A stretch of 64,000 nt of DNA from Peterkaempfera podocarpi. GTDB lineage: Bacteria > Actinomycetota > Actinomycetes > Streptomycetales > Streptomycetaceae. This document shows positions 1 through 7,967 of this stretch, in pieces. Every line of letters begins with the position of its first letter. Position 1 is the stretch's first letter. The stretch covers positions 1,054,001 to 1,118,000 of the forward strand of contig NZ_CP162102.1 in assembly GCF_042466665.1 (NCBI RefSeq), read 5' to 3'. The notes below the pieces were generated by a model. The model made no database searches. It worked only from the letters and a program-made list of their open reading frames with translations, and was not told the DNA's origin. The translations under genes and the position numbers were made by a program.

Positions 1-1352
1 TGGCCGACGAGACGGTCGAGGACCGTTCCGGCCACCGTCGGCAGCACCTGTGCGGTCACGTGCGGGACGCTGGTCCACATCTGCTGGGAGGTGCAGCACT
101 GTCCGGGCGGCACCTTCCCGGCCGGTATCGGTCCGACCCACATCGCGCCGTCGTAGCCGATGTTCAGGGCCAGATGCAGCACGGGCGGTGCACCGGTCAT
201 CGTCGCCTCGGCGAGCGGCGACCGCCCATCGGTCAGGGCGACCTGATCCAGGCGTACGGGCGCGCCCGGCAGTCCGGCCACCTCGCGCAGCAGCGGGTCC
301 AGGGCCGTGGTCAGAGTGGGCAGGTAGGCCCGGTAGACGGGGTGGAGGCACACCTGGATCGTCATGCCGCCGCACACTGGCACGTAGCTGAGGGGCCGGT
401 CGTCGGCCGCATCGTGCAGGGCGGAGACGACCACGCCGTTCGCCTCCACCCGGGCGCTCCCGATCAGCGCGACGGCGGTCCCGCACGAGGCGAGCCCCAT
501 CGCGACGACTCCCGCCGCCAGCGAGCGCAGGCCGGGCCGGCCGCAGACCGCCTGCACGCCGAGCACGCCGACCGCCGCGACGGCCAGTCCGCTGAGGAAG
601 ACCAGTTGGGTGAGGGAGAGGTCGGGCAGGTAGGGGTAGAAGACGCCCGCGTCCGCCTTGGGCGGGGCCAGCGAGTAGGCAGGCGAGGCGACCGGGGAGA
701 GCAGGACGTACCGGCCGCCGCTGCGCAGCGTCTGCCGCAGGGCGAGGGCGGTGACGACGGCCACCAGGGGTGCGGTGAACCGGCTGGGGACCAGCACCCC
801 GAGCGCGAAGCCCAGGGAGCTGCAGGCCACCAGCGCGACGGCGCCCACCACGACCGGCCACCACGGCGGGCTGCCGGCCGCCCCCTTCCAGGCGATGGCC
901 CCGTACAGGAAGCCCACGCAGGCCAGATACGCCCCAAGCGCCCACCCGGTGGTCGCGCCCCAGGTCGCCAGGCGACCGGCCCAGCGCGGCAGCGGGGTGA
1001 TGTCCACCTGCTCAACGACGCCGCGACGGCGGTCGCGTCCACCGACCCAGGCCGCCGCACCCACCGCGAAGGGTGCGAAGTCGTCGACGGCCGCGCCCTG
1101 CCGCAGGATCAGCGTGCGGGAACTCCACAGAGGCGAGAGCGCCATGCTGCTTCGGTAGGTGTCCAGCCAGAACGCCAGCAGAGCCAGCGGCACCATCCAC
1201 ATCATCGCGTTGCGGCGCAGTTCCAGTCGCAGCAGGCGGCCGGCGGCCGGCGTGAGCACATCCGGGATTCCGGGACGCAGCGACCGCCTGCCGCCGCCCG
1301 CCGGCTCCGGGGCAAGGGCCGGGACGGGAACCGGACCGGAGGTCGCGCTCAT
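1..1352 (-). CDS. ABC-2-type transporter membrane protein, truncated by the window edge
   Basis: A multi-pass membrane protein whose 3' end lies off the left edge; about 450 codons are visible. The ATG at 1352 overlaps the stop of the upstream ATPase gene (ATGA), so the two are translationally coupled. After a soluble N-terminus of about 45 residues there are at least six hydrophobic segments (first one includes MMWMVPLALLAFW). The visible C-terminal part is an extended, probably extracytoplasmic region containing several Cys (for example PVCGG and GQCC). Being coupled to an ABC ATPase and a second membrane protein, it is most likely the permease-type partner of an exporter. The substrate cannot be told. 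Family assignment rests on topology and context more than on a diagnostic motif. Confidence 0.75.
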   Translation of the reverse strand, partial: MSATSGPVPVPALAPEPAGGGRRSLRPGIPDVLTPAAGRLLRLELRRNAMMWMVPLALLAFWLDTYRSSMALSPLWSSRTLILRQGAAVDDFAPFAVGAAAWVGGRDRRRGVVEQVDITPLPRWAGRLATWGATTGWALGAYLACVGFLYGAIAWKGAAGSPPWWPVVVGAVALVACSSLGFALGVLVPSRFTAPLVAVVTALALRQTLRSGGRYVLLSPVASPAYSLAPPKADAGVFYPYLPDLSLTQLVFLSGLAVAAVGVLGVQAVCGRPGLRSLAAGVVAMGLASCGTAVALIGSARVEANGVVVSALHDAADDRPLSYVPVCGGMTIQVCLHPVYRAYLPTLTTALDPLLREVAGLPGAPVRLDQVALTDGRSPLAEATMTGAPPVLHLALNIGYDGAMWVGPIPAGKVPPGQCCTSQQMWTSVPHVTAQVLPTVAGTVLDRLVG

Positions 1353-2092
1353 GCCCGCGCCTCCGCGAGGACCGCGCTGTAGCCGCGCTCGAGCGGTGCG
1401 TCGCCCGTACCGTGGCTGTTGCCGCGTGCGACGAGTTCGTCGGGGGTGCCGTGGAAGGCGATCCTGCCCTGGTGCATCAGGGCGACCTCGACGCAGGCGG
1501 CGCCCACGTCCTCCACCAGGTGGGTGCTGACAACGACCGTCGCTCCCTGCCCCAACTCCCGTAGCAGGGAGCGGAACTCGACGCGCTGCTCGGGGTCGAG
1601 GCCGGCCGTCGGCTCGTCGAAGAGCAGGAGTTCCGGGTCGTTGACGATCGCCTGGGCGATGCCGACCCGGCGCAGCATCCCGCCGGACAGCGTCCGCAGC
1701 TTGGCCTTCGCCTTGTCGCCGAGGCCGACCCGTTCCACCGCGGCGGCCACCGCCTTCGGCACCTGGCGCGGCGGCATCTCCTTGAGCAGCGCGAAGTACT
1801 CGACGAAGTCGACGACGGTGAACCCCGGGTAGTAGCCGAGGTTCTGCGGCAGATAGCCCAGCCGGCGCCTGATCTCCCGGCGCGGTCGGTGCTCGGACGG
1901 GTCGCGCTCCAGCAGCCGCATACTGCCGGAGCTCGGCGGGACGACCGTGGCCAGCATCCGCAACAGTGACGTCTTGCCCGCCCCGTTGGGGCCGAGCAGT
2001 CCGAACACGCCCGTGTCGGTGCGGAGGTTCACGCCGTCGACCGCCCGGGTGCGGCCGAACCGCCGGGTCAGGTCGGTGATCTCGATATTCAC
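1349..2092 (-). CDS. ABC transporter ATP-binding protein
   Basis: A 247-residue ATPase of the ABC-2 exporter type. Visible motifs in order: Walker A GPNGAGKTS, signature LSGGMLRRVG, Walker B LLLFDEPTAGLDP, and an H-loop in VVSTHLVEDV. It would energise the membrane proteins encoded on both sides of it. The GTG start at 2092 overlaps the upstream stop (GTGA) and is preceded by AAGGGAA. A longer reading upstream to 2743 is possible in the same frame but would overlap the preceding gene and adds low-complexity sequence, so it was not used. Confidence 0.93.
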   Translation of the reverse strand: MNIEITDLTRRFGRTRAVDGVNLRTDTGVFGLLGPNGAGKTSLLRMLATVVPPSSGSMRLLERDPSEHRPRREIRRRLGYLPQNLGYYPGFTVVDFVEYFALLKEMPPRQVPKAVAAAVERVGLGDKAKAKLRTLSGGMLRRVGIAQAIVNDPELLLFDEPTAGLDPEQRVEFRSLLRELGQGATVVVSTHLVEDVGAACVEVALMHQGRIAFHGTPDELVARGNSHGTGDAPLERGYSAVLAEARA

Positions 2093-2829
2093 AGGGTTCC
2101 CTTCGTGGTCCTGGTGGAGCGCAGCACGACGGCGACACAGCAGATGGCGACCGCCAGGTACGGCAGGACGAGCCCGGACAGGGTGACGGCGGCCCCGAAC
2201 TGCCCGGTGGCGGACTGGCTCCCCACCACGGTGAGAGTCCACACGGCGAGCGCGGCGCCGACCCCGGTGTTCGCCGACTCGGCCACGGTGGCCACCGCCA
2301 GCGCGAGCGCCGACACCGCGGCCATCGGCACCAGCCAGCCGAACGCGATGCCCCCCGCGGTGGGTGACACCGCCGAAGCCGCCGAGGCCAGCGCGGCGTT
2401 GACCGCGAAGACCGCGAGGACCCGGGCCAGCAGCACCATCCGGTCGCTGACCGCCATGGTGCGCGACAGCTCCCAGGCATGGTCGAGCCCGGGCCCGTAC
2501 GAGTACGCGACCGCGGCCCCGGCCAGCCCCGGCGCGGCCAGCGCGACCACCGGTTGCCCGGTCCCGGCCGTGACGACGGCGCCGACGGCCAACACCACGA
2601 CCGTGGCGATCAGCCACGGCAGCAGCAGCGACGGCGTGGCCAGCAGGGCGCGTGCCAGGCCGGGCGAACGCAGCAGGCGGGCCGCGAGGCGCTCGATCCG
2701 CCCGGGGTCGCGCCGCCACACCTGGGCCGCCACGCCCACCCACACCCGCTCGAGGTCGACCCCGTCGCCGGCGACGAGGTCCCGACCGTCCGGACCCGTA
2801 GCGTGCGGGTCACCCGACGCCTTGCTCAC
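2089..2829 (-). CDS. ABC transporter-associated membrane protein
   Basis: A protein of 246 residues with a soluble N-terminus of about 55 residues followed by several hydrophobic helices (LLPWLIATVVVLAVGAVV, a second around VVALAAPGLAGAAVAY, and more to the C-terminus). The GTG at 2829 follows GGAGGAGG and overlaps the sigma factor stop (GTGA). It sits between a sigma factor and an ABC ATPase in one coupled operon and is probably a transporter subunit. An anti-sigma role is a fair alternative given its position right after the sigma gene, but no zinc-finger anti-sigma motif (HxxxCxxC) is visible. Confidence 0.7.
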   Translation of the reverse strand: MSKASGDPHATGPDGRDLVAGDGVDLERVWVGVAAQVWRRDPGRIERLAARLLRSPGLARALLATPSLLLPWLIATVVVLAVGAVVTAGTGQPVVALAAPGLAGAAVAYSYGPGLDHAWELSRTMAVSDRMVLLARVLAVFAVNAALASAASAVSPTAGGIAFGWLVPMAAVSALALAVATVAESANTGVGAALAVWTLTVVGSQSATGQFGAAVTLSGLVLPYLAVAICCVAVVLRSTRTTKGTL

Positions 2830-3413
2830 AGTCCCTCCTCCTGCGCAGCCCGCCCGATCAGCGCCGTCCTCATCAGCCGCCGCACCCGATGGGCCCGGCT
2901 CTTGACCGTGCCCTGGGGCACGCCCATCTGCTGCGCCACCTGCGCGACCGGATGGTCCTCCACATACATGAGCCGCCACACCTCCCGTTCAGGGCTGCCC
3001 GGCGGGCCGAGTACCGCCACTGCGGCGGCCAGGTCGGTCCGCGTCAGGACGGCCTCGATCGGGTCATGAGCGGCAGCACGTCCCGCGGCCGCCAGGGCAC
3101 TGTCAAGAGCGGCGTCGTCGAGGGACGCGGTGTCGACCGGCCTTGCGTCACGGGCGTGGCAGCGCAGCCACCCAGCCGCCTGCCGCCTGGCTATCACCCA
3201 CAGCCAGCCGCCCGCCGAGCCCTGCGCACGGTAGTCCCGCGCGCTGCGCCAGACCGCCAGGAACGTCTCCTGCAGCACGTCCTCGACATCCCGGGCCGGC
3301 AGAGCCATCCGCAACCGGGCCGCCAGCCACGGCGCATGCCGGCCGAACAGCTCACGGAGCGCACCCTCGTCGCCGCCGGCCAGGCGGGCGATCAGCTCAT
3401 CGTCGTCCATCAC
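2826..3413 (-). CDS. ECF-type RNA polymerase sigma factor
   Basis: A 195-residue sigma-70 family protein of extracytoplasmic function size. Region 2 is at about residues 10-85 (DVEDVLQETFLAVWRSA is the conserved core helix) and region 4 at about 130-185 (helix-turn-helix with VAQVAQQMGVPQGTVKSR). It begins with two ATG codons in a row (3413 and 3410). As first gene of a coupled operon with an ABC system, it may control its own operon, but no typical ECF promoter was picked out upstream. No separate anti-sigma gene was recognised. Confidence 0.9.
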   Translation of the reverse strand: MMDDDELIARLAGGDEGALRELFGRHAPWLAARLRMALPARDVEDVLQETFLAVWRSARDYRAQGSAGGWLWVIARRQAAGWLRCHARDARPVDTASLDDAALDSALAAAGRAAAHDPIEAVLTRTDLAAAVAVLGPPGSPEREVWRLMYVEDHPVAQVAQQMGVPQGTVKSRAHRVRRLMRTALIGRAAQEEGL

Positions 3414-3734
3414 TCCCTCTATTGCCGCGAAGGGGGATTGGGTTCACGGGGAGGCGCCTGGACTTTGGGTCAGGGGGAGTCGGGCACGGCCCTTGACCCT
3501 CCCCCGGTCCCCGCCGGCCAGGCCGGAGACGCACCGGCATCCGAGGCCATCATGGCCAGGATTCGCGTCCCACGACACGGGCTCGGCGGACCCGCAACCC
3601 GCCCGGAGATCGTTCCGCTGCGGTGAGCCGTTCGAGGATCCGCCCGCCCGGCCCGCGGCCATGGGCCTGCGGGGCCACCACCAGGTCTCGGACGCGCAAA
3701 GATCAATGGCTGGACAGGACTTAGGGTGGGTCCC
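3414..3734. other. Intergenic region between divergent genes
   Basis: A stretch of 321 bases between the start of the sigma factor operon (minus) and the XRE regulator (plus). It should contain both divergent promoters. I could not assign -35/-10 elements with confidence and saw no strong inverted repeat. Confidence 0.4.
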
Positions 3735-4649
3735 ATGGCCAGTGGTGATTCCTTTGTGTCCCGCGACAGCCGCCGCACCGAGTTGCGGGAGTTCCTGCGC
3801 AGCCGCCGCGCCCGGGTCTCGCCCGCTGATGTCGGGATGCCGGCCGGCGGGCGGCGACGTACGCCGGGGCTGCGGCGCGAGGAGGTCGCGGTGCTGGCAG
3901 GGGTCGGGGTGTCGTGGTACACGTGGCTGGAACAGGGGCGGGACATCAAGGTGTCCGAGGAGGTCCTCGACGCGATCGCGCGGGCGTTGCTGCTGGGTGC
4001 CGCCGAGCGTGCCCACCTCTACCGGCTGGCCGGGTTGAACGCGCCTGAGAGATCCGCCCGGCCCTCGGTGGCGCCCTCACCGGAGGTTCAGCGGCTGTTG
4101 GACTCCTGGTCGCCGCGGCCGGGGTACGTCCGCGACCGCCATTGGAACTTCACCGCTGTCAACGACGCGGCGCGCGTGGTGTTCGGCTACGGCGAGAACG
4201 ACCACAACTGCCTGGTCTCCTTCTTCACCAACGTCCGCTACCGGGTGCTGCATTGTCACTGGGCCGAGGCCGCCCCCGATGTGGCCGCCGCCTTTCGAGC
4301 CGACGCGGCGCGCTACCCCGACGATGGGGAGTTCGAGCGTATCGCCGGCGACCTGGCAGCTGTCAGCCCCGAGTTCGCCGAGCTCTGGGAGCGCCACGAT
4401 GCGGCCGAGCACACCAACGCGGTGAAGGCGGTCGATCATCCGGAGGCCGGGACGCTGGTCTTCGATGCCACGCTGCTGCCGCTGCCCGAGCACCCCGGGC
4501 ACCACCTGATCCTGCACAACCCGCGTCCCGGTACCGATACCCAGCAGCGCGTGGAGGCCCTGATGCGGCAGCCCAGCCTGGTGGTACCACACCCCGGACA
4601 AGCGGACACTGCCCACGACGCCGACGCGCCCGCAGAATCATTGCCATGA
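3735..4649 (+). CDS. XRE-family regulator with MmyB-like ligand-binding domain
   Basis: A 304-residue transcription regulator. Residues about 10-80 are a helix-turn-helix of the type common in Streptomyces (RRTPGLRREEVAVLAGVGVS, then WYTWLEQGRD), followed from about 100 by the larger MmyB-type sensor domain (W..P..VRDRHWNFTAVNDAA; later VFGYGENDHNCL). The family is thought to sense fatty-acid-like or other small ligands. The ATG at 3735 is used; an in-frame GTG lies at 3726. Its stop overlaps the ATG of the next gene (ATGA), so it likely regulates or is co-expressed with that dehydrogenase, a common pairing for this family. Confidence 0.9.
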   Translation: MASGDSFVSRDSRRTELREFLRSRRARVSPADVGMPAGGRRRTPGLRREEVAVLAGVGVSWYTWLEQGRDIKVSEEVLDAIARALLLGAAERAHLYRLAGLNAPERSARPSVAPSPEVQRLLDSWSPRPGYVRDRHWNFTAVNDAARVVFGYGENDHNCLVSFFTNVRYRVLHCHWAEAAPDVAAAFRADAARYPDDGEFERIAGDLAAVSPEFAELWERHDAAEHTNAVKAVDHPEAGTLVFDATLLPLPEHPGHHLILHNPRPGTDTQQRVEALMRQPSLVVPHPGQADTAHDADAPAESLP

Positions 4650-5629
4650 ACAGCAGCGAGACGCAGATCAAGGCAGTGATCATCCCTGAGTTCGGCGAGG
4701 CCGAGGTGCTCCAGGTCGCCACCGTGGCGGTTCCCGAACCCGGACCGGGCCAGGTCGCCATCGACGTGGCCTACGCGGGCGCCAACTTCGCCGAGGTCCT
4801 CTACCGGCGCGGTGTGGTCGATGTGCTGCTGCCCTTCGTGCCCGGCATCGAGGTGGCGGGCCGGATCCGTGCGGTGGGCGGGGGCGTTGAGAACCTGTCC
4901 GTCGGGCAGCCAGTGGCCGCGCTCACGATCGTCGACAGCGGCGGCTACGCCGAGGTGGTGGTCACTTCCGCGGACCTGGTCGCGCCGCTGGACGGTCAAG
5001 GTATCGGGATGGATGTCGCCGCGGCCCTGCCGTCCAACAGCACCACCGCGTTCCTGGTGCTGGACCGGGTGGCCCGCATCGAGCCCGGGGAGAGCGTCCT
5101 GGTCCACGCGGCCGCCGGCGGCGTGGGCAGCCAGCTCGGCCAAGCGGCCCGCCTGCTGGGTGCCGGCCGCGTGGTCGGCACCGTCGGCAGCGCAGCCAAG
5201 ATCGAGACTGCCCGGCGCTTCGGCTACGACGAGGTGATCCTGCGCGATCGGATCGCCGACGCCGGCGAGTTCGACATCGTGGTCGACATGGTCGGCGGCC
5301 CGACCCGCCGCACCAGCCTGGACCGGCTCGCTCCGATGGGACGGCTGGTGGTAATGGGCAACGCCTCCGGCGCTGTCGACGTCGGCATTCCAGCCAACGA
5401 ACTGTGGTTCACCAACAAGACCATCTCCGGATTCAACCTGGCCGCCTTCTCCGCCGCCTTCCCCAAGGAGACCGGTCGGGCCCTGCGCCGCGCGGTGGCG
5501 GCCGCAGCCGCAGGGGACCTGCAGGTGCAGGTCGAAACCCTGCCACTGGGGCGAGCCGCCCAGGCCCACCAGCGCATCGAATCGGGCACTACCACCGGCA
5601 AGCTCGTGCTCGACGTCACGGCACCGTGA
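4646..5629 (+). CDS. Zinc-independent quinone oxidoreductase-like dehydrogenase (MDR superfamily)
   Basis: A 327-residue medium-chain dehydrogenase/reductase. The N-terminal GroES-like catalytic domain (about 1-125) lacks the cysteine cluster of zinc alcohol dehydrogenases. The Rossmann domain has the nucleotide motif AAAGGVGSQLGQ near residue 155. Members of the quinone oxidoreductase group reduce quinones or enones with NADPH. The ATG at 4646 overlaps the stop of the regulator gene (ATGA), making the pair an operon. The physiological substrate cannot be inferred. Confidence 0.88.
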   Translation: MNSSETQIKAVIIPEFGEAEVLQVATVAVPEPGPGQVAIDVAYAGANFAEVLYRRGVVDVLLPFVPGIEVAGRIRAVGGGVENLSVGQPVAALTIVDSGGYAEVVVTSADLVAPLDGQGIGMDVAAALPSNSTTAFLVLDRVARIEPGESVLVHAAAGGVGSQLGQAARLLGAGRVVGTVGSAAKIETARRFGYDEVILRDRIADAGEFDIVVDMVGGPTRRTSLDRLAPMGRLVVMGNASGAVDVGIPANELWFTNKTISGFNLAAFSAAFPKETGRALRRAVAAAAAGDLQVQVETLPLGRAAQAHQRIESGTTTGKLVLDVTAP

Positions 5630-5747
5630 CGCCCGACCGTCGCATCCAGGTGAAGAGGGTGTCGGCGGAGATCACCAGCGGGACGCGGGCCTTGGCCACC
5701 CAGGACGGCGGTGCGCCGAGGTGGAGGACGGGGGTGGTCCCGGACAC
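5616..5747 (-). CDS. Small open frame, possible truncated remnant
   Basis: A frame of 43 codons starting at GTG 5747 with GAGAGGAC at suitable spacing. The protein has ordinary composition (LHLGAPPSWVAKARVPLVIS), unlike the low-complexity shadow frames nearby, and overlaps the 3' end of the dehydrogenase by 14 bases in the opposite direction. The stretch faintly resembles the N-terminus of DpdA/queuine-tRNA-ribosyltransferase-like proteins found in Streptomyces, but at 43 residues this would be only a stub. Function unknown; it may be a decayed gene. Confidence 0.3.
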   Translation of the reverse strand: MSGTTPVLHLGAPPSWVAKARVPLVISADTLFTWMRRSGVTVP

Positions 5748-6142
5748 GGGGGGTCCTCTCGCAGGGGTGGGCGACAGCCGGCGACGCTCCTCCCCGTATG
5801 CACAGCGCGCGCTGAACCCGGCGGGCCGCCACGTGCGCCGCGCCGCCGCGCCCGGCTGCTGATCTGCCTTTCCCTGCGGGTGATTGAGCCGATTCCTTCT
5901 GTTCAGGCGGCAACTCTTCGGCCATCGACCGGCCGTACGCCATGCGTGGTTCACACGGCATTTCCGAGCGAACCGCTTACTGGGGCGAAGTTGTACAGCC
6001 AACTGGACCGTGCTGGGGGCGCGCGGCACCGCCGCACCCGTGACCAGCGCTTCACCGCCAGGCCGATGCGCCGGTCTGGCTGTCCGGCCCGCGCGCCCAC
6101 CCGGGCGTCCCGCCCGGACCGGACGGAGAGGATTTGCCACCC
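5748..6142. other. Intergenic region without recognised gene
   Basis: Nearly 400 bases between the small minus-strand frame and the phosphatase-family gene. Frames present are low-complexity and not convincing. A GGAGAGGA ribosome-binding site lies at 6125-6132, directly before the next gene. No signal-peptide-like reading precedes that gene in any plus frame. Confidence 0.4.
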
Positions 6143-7885
6143 ATGCCACCCCAGCCCGCCGACGCGGCCCCCAGCACCCTCGTCCTGGCCTCCCCAGCCG
6201 CACCGCACGTGGGCGACAAGCTGACCTTCACCTGGACCACCGACCGTCCCAACGCCAAGAACTGGATCGGCATCTACGGTCCGGCGACTTCCCCGGGCGA
6301 CAGCTCCAAGGCGTGGAGCTACGTGACCTCCGGGACGTCCGGGTCCACCACCGTCGACACCCACGCCCTGGCCGGCGGTCCGTACACCGCGTACCTGCTC
6401 TACAACGACGGAACCCAGGTCCTCGCCCAGGCGTCGGCCCCGATCTCCTTCGCGTCCGGCGACAGCCTGACGGTGAACGACCTCGCCCCCCACGAGGGTG
6501 AGAAGCTCACCTTCACCTGGAGCACCTCCACCCCCAACGCCAAGAACTGGATCGGCATCTACGACGGGGACCGGCAGCCCGGCGACGGAGGCTCCCTCGT
6601 GTGGGCCTACTCCGCCCCCGGCTCCGGCACCCTGACGCTGGACACCTCAGGCCTCACCGGCGGCCCCTACACCGCCTACCTGCTCTTCGACGACATGTAC
6701 CCGATCCTTGCCAGGACCGGGCCGTTCAGCTTCACCCCGGTGCAGCCGCCGTACTCCGCGGTGGACGCGGTGACCGCCCCGGCGACCGCCGGCGACACCG
6801 TGCGCGTCCCGCTCGACGCCCTGTGGGTGCGCCCCGAGGGCAACAAGCCCGGCACCCCGGCCTACCGGCGGATCTCCGGCGACTCCTGGCTGGTCGTGGC
6901 CTCCGACGGCACTGTCACCGCCAAGGCGCCGTCGCGTGCCCCACGCGACCCGGGCCGGATCGTGGTCGGCGTGCAGGACAGCGTGAACGGCAAGGACACG
7001 GTGACCGTCCAGGTGCCGGTCCGCGACGAGAAGGACGACCTCACCCTCAAGGTCGCCTCCCTGAACCTCTGGGACGCCGGCGCGCACGTCACCAGCCCTC
7101 TGGAGAAGCAGGCGCGTGTCGTCCTCACCCAGAACCTCGACGTGGTGGCCCTGCAGGAGACCGGTGGGACCGCGGCCAAGGCCCTCGGCGAGGCGCTGGG
7201 CTGGCACGTCCACCAGAGCACCGGCAGCCTCGGCATCATCAGCCGCTACCCGCTGACCGACGTCACCGGCCCGACCGCGGCCCTGCCCGCCGTCTCGGCC
7301 ACCGTCCAGTTGCCCGGCCGCACCACGGTGCGGCTCTGGGCGGCTCAGCTCGACGAGGCGAACTACGGCCCGTACGCCGTCGACGGCCACACCAGTGCCG
7401 CCCAGCTGGTCTCCGCCGAGCAGCGCACGGTCCGCTACCAGCAGGCCCAGGCACTGGTCGCCGCGATGCGGTACGACCTGGGCTCCCACACGCCCGTGAT
7501 CCTCGCGGCCGGCCTTGCCTCCCCCTCCCACCGGGACTGGACGAAGCAGACGGCCGACGAGCACGGCGGCGTGGGTCCGGTGGCCTGGCCGGTCACCGAG
7601 ACGCTGGAGAAGGCCGGCCTGACCGACGCCTTCCGCAAGGACAACTCCAACCCGGCGAAGACCCCCGGTATCACCTGGTCGCCGGTGCGCCAGGAGCACG
7701 ACGGCGGCGGCGCGGAGCCGCAGGACCGGATCGACCAGATCCAGTACGCCGGCTCCCTGAAGGTCGTCGAGGCGCACAACCTCACCACCGGCTGGCCGAA
7801 GCAGGTGCCGGACACCGCGGCCAACGGCTGGCCCTCCGACCACGCCGCGGCGGTGGTCACCTTCAGGCTGCAGGCCGGCCACTGA
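6143..7885 (+). CDS. Endonuclease/exonuclease/phosphatase-family protein with two N-terminal Ig-like repeats
   Basis: A protein of 580 residues. Residues about 15-100 and 105-195 are two copies of a beta-sandwich repeat, each with the same motif (NAKNWIGIYG / NAKNWIGIYD, then GGPYTAYLL), as found N-terminal to several bacterial phosphoesterases (SKICH-like fold). After a linker of about 100 residues, the C-terminal half (about 300-580) is an endonuclease/exonuclease/phosphatase fold: VASLNLWDAG, VVALQETGG, and a terminal NGWPSDHAAAVV with the catalytic SDH. Likely a phosphodiesterase or phosphomonoesterase. The ATG at 6143 has a good ribosome-binding site; a TTG at 6134 is the alternative. 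Unusually there is no signal peptide, and an in-frame stop at 6041 rules out a longer start. Confidence 0.85.
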   Translation: MPPQPADAAPSTLVLASPAAPHVGDKLTFTWTTDRPNAKNWIGIYGPATSPGDSSKAWSYVTSGTSGSTTVDTHALAGGPYTAYLLYNDGTQVLAQASAPISFASGDSLTVNDLAPHEGEKLTFTWSTSTPNAKNWIGIYDGDRQPGDGGSLVWAYSAPGSGTLTLDTSGLTGGPYTAYLLFDDMYPILARTGPFSFTPVQPPYSAVDAVTAPATAGDTVRVPLDALWVRPEGNKPGTPAYRRISGDSWLVVASDGTVTAKAPSRAPRDPGRIVVGVQDSVNGKDTVTVQVPVRDEKDDLTLKVASLNLWDAGAHVTSPLEKQARVVLTQNLDVVALQETGGTAAKALGEALGWHVHQSTGSLGIISRYPLTDVTGPTAALPAVSATVQLPGRTTVRLWAAQLDEANYGPYAVDGHTSAAQLVSAEQRTVRYQQAQALVAAMRYDLGSHTPVILAAGLASPSHRDWTKQTADEHGGVGPVAWPVTETLEKAGLTDAFRKDNSNPAKTPGITWSPVRQEHDGGGAEPQDRIDQIQYAGSLKVVEAHNLTTGWPKQVPDTAANGWPSDHAAAVVTFRLQAGH

Positions 7886-7967
7886 CCGCCGGACGTCCGC
7901 AGCGCCCCCCGACCACCGGACGGCCGCACCGTCCGACCGCACTGCCCGACCAAAGGACTTGCACGCC

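Noticed and set aside
464..1060. Minus-strand frame of 198 codons
   Set aside because: It is Arg/Trp/Ser-rich and out of frame with the ABC membrane protein, whose frame shows proper transmembrane helices and a coupled start at 1352.
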